NCBI RefSeq assembly: GCF_002939985.1
Contig: NZ_MDFM01000013.1
Coordinates: 62,001-126,000 of the forward strand
Source: Xanthomonas hortorum pv. cynarae
GTDB lineage: Bacteria > Pseudomonadota > Gammaproteobacteria > Xanthomonadales > Xanthomonadaceae
Direction of reading: 5' to 3'
DNA length: 64,000 bases
Made by a program: the position numbers and the translations under genes. A model generated the notes under the pieces. The model was not told the origin of the DNA and made no database searches. It was given only the letters and a program-made list of their open reading frames with translations. This document shows, piece after piece, positions 26,528-33,879 of this stretch; the stretch's first letter is position 1; each line of letters starts with the position of its first letter.

Positions 26528-27799
26528 ATGTCCACTGCCCAGCAAAAGCCGCTCGCCATCCGCGAGCGTCTGTCCGAAGTCCGCTACGAGATCCGGGGCG
26601 AGCTGGCGCGGCGAGCGCGGGAGCTGGAGGCGCAGGGCCGCAAGCTGATCAAGCTCAATATCGGTAACCCGGGTGCGTTCGGGTTCCGTGCGCCGGAGCA
26701 TCTGCAGCGCGCGATCGCCGACGACATGGGCCGCACCGATCCGTACACCCATCAGCAGGGCCTGCCGGAAGCGCGCGAGGCGATCGCCAAGGCGTATTCG
26801 CGGCGCCAGCACCCCGATGCGCATCCTGACCGCATCTTCATCGGCAACGGCGTCAGCGAGCTGATCGACCTGTCGCTGCGTGCGCTGCTCAATCCCGGCG
26901 ACGAAGTGCTGGTGCCCTCGCCCGACTATCCGCTGTGGTCGGCGGCGACCATCCTCAACGACGGCCGCCCGGTGTATTACCGCTGCGCGCCGGAGAACGG
27001 CTTCCAGCCGGACCCGGTGGAAATCGAAACCTTGGTGTCTTCTCGCACCCGCGCCATCGTGCTGATCAATCCGAACAACCCCAGCGGCGCCAGTTATTCG
27101 CGCGAGTTGCTGGAGCGCATCGTGGCGATTGCCACCAAGCACAATCTGTTGCTGATGGTCGATGAAATCTACGACCAGGTGCTCTACGACGATGCCGCCT
27201 TCGTGCCGGTCGCGCCGCTGGCCGGCGCGCATCCGTGCATCACCTTCGGCGGGCTGAGCAAGGTGCACCGCGCCTGCGGCTGGCGCGTGGGTTGGGGGCT
27301 ACTGTCGGGCGAGCAATCGCGCATCAACGATCTGCGCAACGCGATGGACCTGCTTGGCGCGTTGCGCCTGTGCGCCAACGTGCCGGGCCAGTACGCCATC
27401 GATGCGGCAGTGAACGGGCCGGACACCATCTCGGCGCTGTGCGCGCCGGGTGGGCGTTTGTACGAAACCCGCCGTGCGGTGATCGAGGCCTGTGCAGCCA
27501 GCGAGCACTTGTCGCTGGTGGCGCCGGCCGGTGCGCTTTACGCGTTCCCGGCGGTGGTCGGCCCGGCGGCTCGCAATTTCGACGACCATGAATTTGCGCT
27601 CGAGCTGATGAACGAGGAAGGCGTGTTGGTGGTGCCGGGTTCCAGCTTCAACGTGCCGTACCGCCACCACTTCCGCGTGACCCTGATGCCGGAGGCGACG
27701 GTGATGCGCGATGTGTTCACGCGTATCGACCGTGCACTGGCACGGCGCGCCGAGGCGGTCACCAAGGTCGTGCCGCTCAAGTCGCGCAGCGTGGCCTGA
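26528..27799 (+). CDS. alaA: AlaA-type pyridoxal-phosphate aminotransferase
   Basis: 423 residues from the ATG at 26528 (MSTAQQKPLAIRERLSEVRY). Class I/II aminotransferase fold: LNIGNPGAFGFRAPEHL, DPYTHQQGLPEAREAIA, LINPNNPSGASYS, MVDEIYDQVLYDD, and the PLP lysine in GGLSKVHRACGWRVGW. Closest in pattern to glutamate-pyruvate aminotransferase AlaA, which makes alanine from pyruvate and glutamate. The stop overlaps the next ATG (TGATG at 27797-27801), coupling it to the SGNH hydrolase. The symbol rests on recognition of the family, not on a search. Confidence 0.85.
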   Translation: MSTAQQKPLAIRERLSEVRYEIRGELARRARELEAQGRKLIKLNIGNPGAFGFRAPEHLQRAIADDMGRTDPYTHQQGLPEAREAIAKAYSRRQHPDAHPDRIFIGNGVSELIDLSLRALLNPGDEVLVPSPDYPLWSAATILNDGRPVYYRCAPENGFQPDPVEIETLVSSRTRAIVLINPNNPSGASYSRELLERIVAIATKHNLLLMVDEIYDQVLYDDAAFVPVAPLAGAHPCITFGGLSKVHRACGWRVGWGLLSGEQSRINDLRNAMDLLGALRLCANVPGQYAIDAAVNGPDTISALCAPGGRLYETRRAVIEACAASEHLSLVAPAGALYAFPAVVGPAARNFDDHEFALELMNEEGVLVVPGSSFNVPYRHHFRVTLMPEATVMRDVFTRIDRALARRAEAVTKVVPLKSRSVA

Positions 27800-28422
27800 T
27801 GGCAGCGCCTGGTACGCCGTTGCGCTATCTGGCGCTCGGCGACTCGTACACCATCGGCGAAGGCGTTGCGTCTGCGCAGCGCTGGCCGGTGCAATTGGTC
27901 GAAGGTTTGCGTGCCTACGGCTGGAACGTGGCGCCGCCGCAGATCATCGCCACCACCGGCTGGACCACCGACGAGCTGCAGGCCGGCATCGATACAGCCG
28001 CACCGCAGGGGCCATTCGAGCTGGTGAGCCTGCTGATCGGCGTCAACAATCAATACCGCGGACGGTCGCTGGACGAGTACCGCAGCCAGTTCGATGCGCT
28101 GTTGCAGCGTGCGATCGGGTTCGCGGGCGGTCGTGCATCGCACGTGTTCGTGCTGTCGATTCCCGGTTGGGGGCTGACGCCGTTCGCGCATGCGCAGGGC
28201 GCCGATGCGGCGCTGATTGCCGCGCAGATCGATGCCTTCAACAGCGTCGCCTCCGATCTCTGCGCCAAACGTGCCGTACGCTTTGTCGACATCACCGCCA
28301 CCAGCCGCGATGGCGACGATGCGGCAGACATGCTGGTCGACGATGGCCTGCATCCCTCTGGCGCGATGTATGCGCGCTGGACCGCATTGGCACTGCCTGC
28401 GGCGCGCGATGCTCTAAGCTAG
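27799..28422 (+). CDS. SGNH/GDSL-family hydrolase
   Basis: 207 residues. Block I is LALGDSYTIGEG with the nucleophile Ser, an oxyanion Asn occurs in LLIGVNNQYRGRSLDEY, and the block V catalytic Asp/His is DGLHPSGAMY. Short GDSL enzymes are esterases, lipases or thioesterases. No signal peptide, so probably cytoplasmic. Translationally coupled to alaA by a one-base overlap; a methyltransferase gene follows after about 10-35 bp, suggesting a three-gene operon. Confidence 0.88.
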   Translation: MAAPGTPLRYLALGDSYTIGEGVASAQRWPVQLVEGLRAYGWNVAPPQIIATTGWTTDELQAGIDTAAPQGPFELVSLLIGVNNQYRGRSLDEYRSQFDALLQRAIGFAGGRASHVFVLSIPGWGLTPFAHAQGADAALIAAQIDAFNSVASDLCAKRAVRFVDITATSRDGDDAADMLVDDGLHPSGAMYARWTALALPAARDALS

Positions 28423-28431
28423 CCGCGCAAC

Positions 28432-29151
28432 ATGCCTCACTGCCAAGGAACGACATTGCACAGCACCGCCACCCAACCCATGAGCCGCGCGCAGGCGCTG
28501 GCAATCGCGCGCGCGTTTCTGCCGCCGCATCCGCTGGGCAATCGCTACGATTACTACTACACGCAAGCCAAACTGCGCACCGATCCGCTGTATCCGGGCG
28601 TGCTGGCCGAACTGCGCAGCACCAACGCACCGGTACTGGATCTGGGCTGCGGCCTGGGCCTGCTCGCGCATGCATTGCGTGCCGATGGCCAGGCACTGGC
28701 GTATCACGGGGTGGATGTGGATGCGTCCAAGATCCGCCGCGCGCAACACATCGCGCAGCGCTCGGCGCTGGGCAACACGCAGTTCGCCGTGGTCGATCTG
28801 AGCGTGGCATGGCCGCAACACCGCGGCAGCGTGACCATCCTGGATGTGCTGCAGTATCTGCACGACGACATGCAGGCCAACCTGCTGCGCAGCGTGGCGC
28901 AGATGCTGACGCCGGGCGCGAAGCTGGTGATCCGCAGTGCCTTGGGCGATGCCAGCAGCCGTGGCCGCACCAGCCGCGTCACCGACGTGCTGGCGCATCT
29001 GAGCGGCTGGATGCAGCGCATGCCGCGCAGCTACCCTACCCGCGACAGCCTGCAGGCGCAGTTGGATGCCGCTGGTCTGCGCGCGACGTTTGCGCCGTTG
29101 TATGGGAATACGCCATTCAACAATTGGTTGATCGTGGCCGAACCGCGCTGA
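28432..29151 (+). CDS. Class I SAM-dependent methyltransferase
   Basis: Up to 239 residues with a Rossmann-type methyltransferase core: motif I VLDLGCGLGLLAHAL, acidic motif II YHGVDVDASKIRRA, then VTILDVLQYLHDD. Substrate unknown. The start is uncertain: ATG 28432 lacks a ribosome site, TTG 28456 follows AAGGAA by 5 nt, and ATG 28480 is also possible; the core is unaffected. Probably co-transcribed with alaA and the SGNH hydrolase. Confidence 0.82.
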   Translation: MPHCQGTTLHSTATQPMSRAQALAIARAFLPPHPLGNRYDYYYTQAKLRTDPLYPGVLAELRSTNAPVLDLGCGLGLLAHALRADGQALAYHGVDVDASKIRRAQHIAQRSALGNTQFAVVDLSVAWPQHRGSVTILDVLQYLHDDMQANLLRSVAQMLTPGAKLVIRSALGDASSRGRTSRVTDVLAHLSGWMQRMPRSYPTRDSLQAQLDAAGLRATFAPLYGNTPFNNWLIVAEPR

Positions 29152-29191
29152 GGCGGTGCACGAAGTACTTGGCTCGATTTAGAACAGCTAA

Positions 29192-29293
29192 CAAAACGTA
29201 GCAAGCGGTCGTCAGGCGGGTGTGGACGGCGCGAAGGAGCCGGGGTGTACGCGTGGAGCATGCCGCAGCGAGCAGCGGCCGCGCAGTCGTTTT
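29192..29293 (+). repeat. Family C palindromic element, shortened copy
   Basis: About 102 bp starting CAAAACGTAGCAAGCGGTCG and containing GTGGACGGCGCGAAGGAGCC, GGGGTGTACGCGTGG and ATGCCGCAGCGAGCA, ending near CAGTCGTTTT. It lacks part of the right inner arm present in the 121-123-bp copies. Confidence 0.65.
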
Positions 29294-29346
29294 AACGGCC
29301 GCTCTTGACGCTATGTGGATGATCCCAAGCTGCGTTGGTCGAGTGC

Positions 29347-29449
29347 GCGGTGCCCTCGCCGCTCGCGGGACACGCCGCAAGTACATCCATGTAGGCTCGG
29401 TGGCGGCATCCATGCCGCCACACGGTCCCGCAATCGGCGAGGACACCGC
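29347..29449 (+). repeat. A-type palindromic element, array unit 1
   Basis: 103 bp. Outer arms GCGGTGCCCTCGCCG / CGGCGAGGACACCGC, then GCGGGAC / GGTCCCGC; inner arms GTGGCGGCAT / ATGCCGCCAC around CC; fixed unpaired side CACGCCGCAAGTACATCC then ATGTAGGCTC. Paired with the B element at 29597. Confidence 0.85.
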
Positions 29450-29596
29450 ACCGGAAAGTTGGTCGGTCGTTTGATGAAAGCCTGCCTGTTGATCGCGTTG
29501 CGTTTTGCGTTGCGAAGCTAATCGGCCGCAGCGTTATCCGAGCAGCGCACGTCATGCATTGCTTGCACCATGCACACCGACCATCTCCACTGGCCC

Positions 29597-29694
29597 TTGC
29601 CCGCCCACCGTCGCGGGACCTTACGCGGCATGGATGCCGCGTAAGAGCCTACACGGACGTACTTGCGGCGTGTCCCGCGATGGTGGGCGGGCAA
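29597..29694 (-). repeat. B-type palindromic element, array unit 1
   Basis: 98 bp, inverted relative to the A element 147 bp upstream. The same internal order as 22559-22656, read on the minus strand, with one arm mismatch (GATGGTGGG). Followed by the conserved flank GGGCCCTGCAGCCAAGCCGC. Confidence 0.85.
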
Positions 29695-29826
29695 GGGCCC
29701 TGCAGCCAAGCCGCAGATCAACCGCTCTACAACTGATCTATCCGCACTCTCCATGCGTTTACAAGACACCCGAAATTTCGAGTCGTAGCGTTATGAGATG
29801 CAGCCACAAGCTAGTTAGTCGAGCGC

Positions 29827-29929
29827 GCGGTGCCCTCACCGCTCGCGGGACACGCCGCAAGTACGTCCATGTAGGCTCGGTGGCGGCATCCATGCCGCCA
29901 CACGGTCCCGCAAGCGGCGAGGACACCGC
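29827..29929 (+). repeat. A-type palindromic element, array unit 2
   Basis: 103 bp, 480 bp after the A element of unit 1. Left arm GCGGTGCCCTCACCGC, right arm AGCGGCGAGGACACCGC; core identical to the other A copies. Confidence 0.85.
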
Positions 29930-30070
29930 ACCAGAAAGTTGGTCGGCTGCTTTCTAAAAAGCTTGTTGGTTGCTCGGCTTGCGTTGGAAAGCTAACCGAA
30001 CCCACCGTTATCCGAACAACATGCATCGTGTATTGCTTGCACCATGCACACCGACCAACCCGACTGGTCC

Positions 30071-30168
30071 TTGCCCGCTCACCGTCGCGGGACCTTACGC
30101 GGCATGGATGCCGCGTAAGAGCCTACACGGACGTACTTGCGGCGTGTCCCGCGAGGGTGGGCGGGCAA
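30071..30168 (-). repeat. B-type palindromic element, array unit 2
   Basis: 98 bp, 141 bp after its A partner. The arms carry a change (GCTCACC for GCCCACC). Its right flank (to about 30295) matches the right flank of unit 1's B element, confirming a tandem duplication of the whole unit. Confidence 0.85.
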
Positions 30169-30296
30169 GGGCCCTGCAGCAAACCCTCAGATCAACCGCT
30201 CTGTAACTGATCTATCCGCACTCTCCATGCGTTCAAGACAACCGAGATTTCGAGTCGTAGCGTCATTAGATCCAGTGACAAGCTAGCTAGTCGAGC

Positions 30297-30419
30297 GCGC
30301 GGCGCCCTCACCGCACCAGAGAGTTCGCTGATTGCTTTGTTGAAAGCCATGCACACCGACACTCTCGACCGGTCCTTGCCCGCCCACCGTCGCGGGACCT
30401 TACGCGGCATGGATGCCGC
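30297..30419. repeat. Degenerate third unit: A remnant plus truncated B
   Basis: The A part is reduced to GCGGCGCCCTCACCGCACCAG. The whole hairpin between the two CACCGC words of an A element is missing, as expected from slippage between short direct repeats. The B part starts at 30375 and stops at 30419 in the inner arm (GGCATGGATGCCGC), 24 bp before the stop codon of the receptor gene on the opposite strand. Confidence 0.75.
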
Positions 30420-30443
30420 TAGCGGCTGGCGCCTTGAGCGAGA

Positions 30444-32627
30444 TCAGAACTTCCAGGACACGGTCAGCTCCACATCGCGTGGGTCGCCGTAGATCAGCTG
30501 GCTCTGATAGACGATGTTGGCGTAGTACTTGCGGTCGAACAGATTGCGCACGTTGAGCTGCGCCGACCACGCCTGGTTGATGTCGTAGCGCGCCATTGCG
30601 TTGGCCAGTAGCACGCTGCCCTGGGTCAGCCGCTGCGTGGTGCCCTGTGGCCCCAACATCAATTCGTGAATGGCCGACTGCCAACTTAGACCACCACCAA
30701 CGCGCCATGGACCGGTTTGCCAACTGGTGAACAACGTCGCTTCGCGACGCGGACTGGTTGGATTCACGTCGACGCCGCTGGCGTCGTTGGCATCGAACTG
30801 GGCAAAGCCGAACGCGATGCGCCATTGCTCCGAAAGCTGGCCATCGAGCTGGAATTCCACGCCCTGGCTGACTGTGCCTTTGGCAGCGAGATAGGCCTGA
30901 TCGGTGGTGCCGGGCACCAACTGGCCGGGGTCGTTGACGGCGAGGTTGTCCTGCTCGATACGGAACAGCGCCAATGCCGCATTGAGTTGGCCACCGAGGT
31001 ACTCGCCCTTTGCGCCGACCTCGTAGCTGTTGCCTTGCAGCGGTTCGATATACCGCCCGCTACGGTCACGATTGCTCTGCGGTTTGAAGATGCCGGTGTA
31101 GCTGGCGTAGAACGAATGGTGATCGTCCACATCGAAGATCAGGCCGGCGTACGGCGTGCTGCGGCCGCGGCGTTCGTACGAGTTGGCCGGCACCAGTTGG
31201 TCGGTGTTCTTCCAGTCGGTGATGCGTGCGCCGACGATGGCCTTGAGCGCATCGGTCAGGCTGAAACGGCCGGCAGCGTAGGCGGCAACCTGGCGCACAT
31301 CGCGCTCTTCGCCTTTGGTCAGCGGCGTCCACTCCGGCTGCGCCATGCGGCCGGTCCAGGCGTAGACGCTTTCGGCACTTAGCGGTTGCAGTGGTGCGTT
31401 GGACCAGCTGCGCAGGTTGCGATTCATCCAGGTGGCGCCAGCCACCAGTTCGTGTTCGCGGCCCCACAGCGTCAGCGGCACCGTGGCGTAGGCATCCAGA
31501 CTGTTCTGCGCGCTCAAGGTGGGATAGCGGCCACCAAAGTTGCTGGCAAGGCCCAGGCCGGTGTCGCGGTCCGGGTAATCGAGATAGCCGAACAGCACCG
31601 ATTTCCAATCGGCCTCGAAACGCTGATGCGAATACTCCACGTGCAGCTGCGTGCCGTTGTCGAAACGATGGGTCAGGCCGGCGAAGGCATTGGTGGTGTC
31701 GGCCACGCCGCGAGCCCAGCGCGGAGTGAACGAATCCGAGCGCGCAAAGTCGGTACGGCTGCCATCGCTGAAGTACGCCGGCACACCGCCCCAGGTGGTG
31801 CCGCGACCGTCGTTGCGCTGCTTGTTGACGCCGATGTAACCGCTGGTGGCATCGCTGAAATCGGCATCGACAATGCCGTAGAACAGCGACGATTGCTTGC
31901 TGTAGTAATCGCGGAAGGACTGCTTGTCTTCGTAACTGGTCACCACCCGTCCGCGCACGTTGCCTGCCGTGTTCAATGGCGATTGCAGATCCACAGTGCC
32001 GCGATAGCGGTCCCAGCGCCCCGCCGACAGATCCACGCGGCCCGCGAACACGTCGCTATTGGCATGCTTGCGCACCAGATCGATCGACGCGGCCGGGCTG
32101 CCCGCACCGGAGGTCAGTCCGTTGGCGCCGCGGATGATTTCGACGTGGTCGTAGATCGCCATGTTCTGCTGCACATCGCCGCTGTAGTCGGTGGGGATGC
32201 CGTCGATGCGGTAGTAGTCCACCTCGAAGCCGCGCGCGTTGATGTAGGTACGCTCGGTGTCCCAGGTCGGCGAGTTGAAGCCGGCCACGGTGTCGGTGAC
32301 GTCCTGCAGCGATTGCAGATTGCGGTCGACGATCTGCTGGCGGGTCACCACCACCACCGATTGCGGCGTTTCGCGCAGCGAAAGTTGCAGCTTGGTCGAA
32401 CTGCGCGCGACATCGGCGGTGTACGAGTCGGTGCCTTCGGTGGCAGCGCCGCGATGCGCGTGGATCTGCATGCGGTCCAGGTCGACCGGATCGCGCGTGC
32501 TCGACTGCGCCATCGCAGACAACGGCCATGCGCAGGCCAGCGCCAGCAAGGAATACGACAGGCGAGCGTTCAACAAACACACATCCGCACGCACAACAGC
32601 GCGCGCAGGAGCAATGCGATAAGACAT
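30444..32627 (-). CDS. TonB-dependent siderophore receptor (FhuE/FpvA-like)
   Basis: 727 residues from the ATG at 32627 (MSYRIAPARAVVRADVCLLN), preceded by GAGGCTGACACC; a long signal region ends at AMAQSS. The plug has LRETPQSVVVVTRQQIVDRN, LQDVTDTVAGFNSPTWDTER, DGIPTDYSGDVQQNMAIYD and VEIIRGANGLTSGAGSPAA, the wording typical of FhuE/FpvA/FoxA ferric-hydroxamate or pyoverdine-type receptors. The barrel ends DVELTVSWKF. The ligand is inferred from family. No Fur box was recognised, unlike the receptor at 5046. Its 3' end adjoins a truncated B repeat. Confidence 0.88.
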   Translation of the reverse strand: MSYRIAPARAVVRADVCLLNARLSYSLLALACAWPLSAMAQSSTRDPVDLDRMQIHAHRGAATEGTDSYTADVARSSTKLQLSLRETPQSVVVVTRQQIVDRNLQSLQDVTDTVAGFNSPTWDTERTYINARGFEVDYYRIDGIPTDYSGDVQQNMAIYDHVEIIRGANGLTSGAGSPAASIDLVRKHANSDVFAGRVDLSAGRWDRYRGTVDLQSPLNTAGNVRGRVVTSYEDKQSFRDYYSKQSSLFYGIVDADFSDATSGYIGVNKQRNDGRGTTWGGVPAYFSDGSRTDFARSDSFTPRWARGVADTTNAFAGLTHRFDNGTQLHVEYSHQRFEADWKSVLFGYLDYPDRDTGLGLASNFGGRYPTLSAQNSLDAYATVPLTLWGREHELVAGATWMNRNLRSWSNAPLQPLSAESVYAWTGRMAQPEWTPLTKGEERDVRQVAAYAAGRFSLTDALKAIVGARITDWKNTDQLVPANSYERRGRSTPYAGLIFDVDDHHSFYASYTGIFKPQSNRDRSGRYIEPLQGNSYEVGAKGEYLGGQLNAALALFRIEQDNLAVNDPGQLVPGTTDQAYLAAKGTVSQGVEFQLDGQLSEQWRIAFGFAQFDANDASGVDVNPTSPRREATLFTSWQTGPWRVGGGLSWQSAIHELMLGPQGTTQRLTQGSVLLANAMARYDINQAWSAQLNVRNLFDRKYYANIVYQSQLIYGDPRDVELTVSWKF

Positions 32628-32631
32628 GGTG

Positions 32632-32683
32632 TCAGCCTCATGAGCGAAACATTGCCGTCCGGGACGGCCGCTGAGGCTGGCGT
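32632..32683 (-). promoter_or_regulatory. Leader hairpin that could mask the receptor ribosome site
   Basis: On the minus strand CAGCCTCAGCG can pair with CGCTCATGAGGCTG (with a small bulge), placing the GAGG ribosome site in a stem. An inner stem GCCGTCC-CGGACGGC sits inside. It is a candidate for translational control; no known riboswitch motif was recognised. Confidence 0.4.
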
Positions 32684-32729
32684 CATGCATGCCATCGAAA
32701 GGCACGCACCATTTGCTGGCTGGGCGCGC

Positions 32730-32758
32730 ATGTTCGATCCAGGTGAAAGTGCTGTCAA
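32730..32758 (-). promoter_or_regulatory. Sigma-70-like promoter of the receptor gene
   Basis: Perfect TTGACA -35 (minus strand, 32753-32758), a 17-bp spacer and GAACAT as a weak -10 (32730-32735), about 100 bp upstream of the start codon. Confidence 0.45.
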
Positions 32759-33042
32759 TAGATCAGGGCACAAGGTCTGCCGCTGACGGCTGTGAATTGG
32801 CGTCTGTTTGTTGCAGCGAGTGATCGCAACCCGACGGACCCAGCGGCGACACCGCGACAGGCATTGGCTCTGCGCGCGCGCATCACATCCGGCGCTGTTT
32901 CAGCTGCATCCAGGCGCAGCTCACAGAGCGCAGCGAGCGGCCTCAGGCGGACATGCACGGCACAATCAGCACGACGTGCCGGCATCTAGAACTAAGCACC
33001 GGGCGCGCCTCGCGGTGAACGCAGCCGCCTTGCCGGGAACCT

Positions 33043-33819
33043 TCAGTCCGGACGCCGCCCAACTAACCCACGCTCCCGCATCGCCTCCAGCACGCCCCGC
33101 AGGATGGTCAGGTTGTGGCCGTGCGCGGCACCTTCGTGCAGCAGCACGATCGCGCCGGGGCGCAGGTCGCGCACGATGCGGGCGACGGTGGCGTCCGGCT
33201 CGCAATGCACGCCATCGAAGCCGCGTGCGCTCCAGGCCACACGGGTCAGGCCGTGCGCACGCAGCGGCGAGGCGACGAACGGGTTGGTCATACCCACCAC
33301 CGAGCGGTACAGCCGTGGCGCCTGCCCGGTGATGGTGGCCAGCACGCGCTGCGCCTGGCCGATTTCCTGCGCCATGCGGCGCGGGCCCAGTGCCCAGAAC
33401 CAGGCCTGCGGATGGGTATGGCTGTGGTTGCCGATGCCATGCCCGCGACACACGATCTCGCGCACCAGCTCAGGCCGCTGCTCGGCGCGTGCGCCGACCA
33501 CGAAGAACGTGGCCTTGGCATCGTAGGCGTCCAGCAATTCCAGCATCGCCGGGGTGTCGTCGGAGGGGCCATCGTCGATGGTCAGCCACACCTGCGGCGC
33601 GTGTCCGGGCAGGCGTGCCAGTACCGGCGCATACAGGCGCGCGCGCGGCAGGAATACCGGCACCACGAACAGCGCGTGCGACAGCAACAGCGCCGGCACG
33701 CCCCAGATCCAGCCCAGGTGCCACCACAACAGCGCCACCGCAGCCTGCGAGAGGGCCAGCAGGCCAAGCCAGCGGTAAGGATGTGAGGGAATGCGATACA
33801 GCGTTTGCAGCGTGGTCAT
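33043..33819 (-). CDS. NodB-type polysaccharide deacetylase, membrane-anchored
   Basis: 258 residues from the ATG at 33819 (MTTLQTLYRIPSHPYRWLGL). Two N-terminal hydrophobic helices (about 17-55) precede a NodB homology domain: motif 1 LTIDDGPSDDT (catalytic base and metal Asp), motif 2 GNHSHTHP (HxxxH metal ligands), then RSVVGMTNP, and DLRPGAIVLLHEG near the end. The family removes N- or O-acetyl groups from chitin-like oligosaccharides, peptidoglycan or surface polysaccharides. The 60-bp gap to the divergent fusion gene is probably a shared promoter. Substrate unknown. Confidence 0.88.
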   Translation of the reverse strand: MTTLQTLYRIPSHPYRWLGLLALSQAAVALLWWHLGWIWGVPALLLSHALFVVPVFLPRARLYAPVLARLPGHAPQVWLTIDDGPSDDTPAMLELLDAYDAKATFFVVGARAEQRPELVREIVCRGHGIGNHSHTHPQAWFWALGPRRMAQEIGQAQRVLATITGQAPRLYRSVVGMTNPFVASPLRAHGLTRVAWSARGFDGVHCEPDATVARIVRDLRPGAIVLLHEGAAHGHNLTILRGVLEAMRERGLVGRRPD

Positions 33820-33879
33820 ACCGCATGATGCCACGCGGCGTAGAATGGCTCGTCTCCACGATCTGACCGAAGTGCTGCC

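Larger units (their letters stand above)
29152..30443. other. 1.3-kb gene-free repeat array region
   Basis: No gene is supported. The region holds a family C element and a tandem array of A/B composite units with starts at 29347, 29827 and about 30297 (periods 480 and ~470 bp). The last unit is degenerate and its B half runs into the 3' end of the receptor gene. Frames that look open here are translations of the palindromes. Confidence 0.75.
32628..33042. other. Promoter and leader region of the receptor gene; otherwise no gene
   Basis: 415 bp. The right two-thirds (about 32790-33040) holds no gene; a stretch near 32935-32965 faintly resembles family C but is too degraded to call. Confidence 0.4.

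Noticed and set aside
29505-29957. Open frames through the A/B repeats (products with PSRDLTRHGCRVRAYTDVL or GTRRKYVHVGSVAASMPP)
   Set aside because: The same peptides recur at every repeat copy and on both strands because the palindromes are open in several frames. They lack ribosome sites and vary at stops between copies.
32935-32965. A fifth family C element
   Set aside because: Shares only GCAGCGAGCGG and a GGCGGACA..CACGGC stretch with family C; too decayed to separate from chance.
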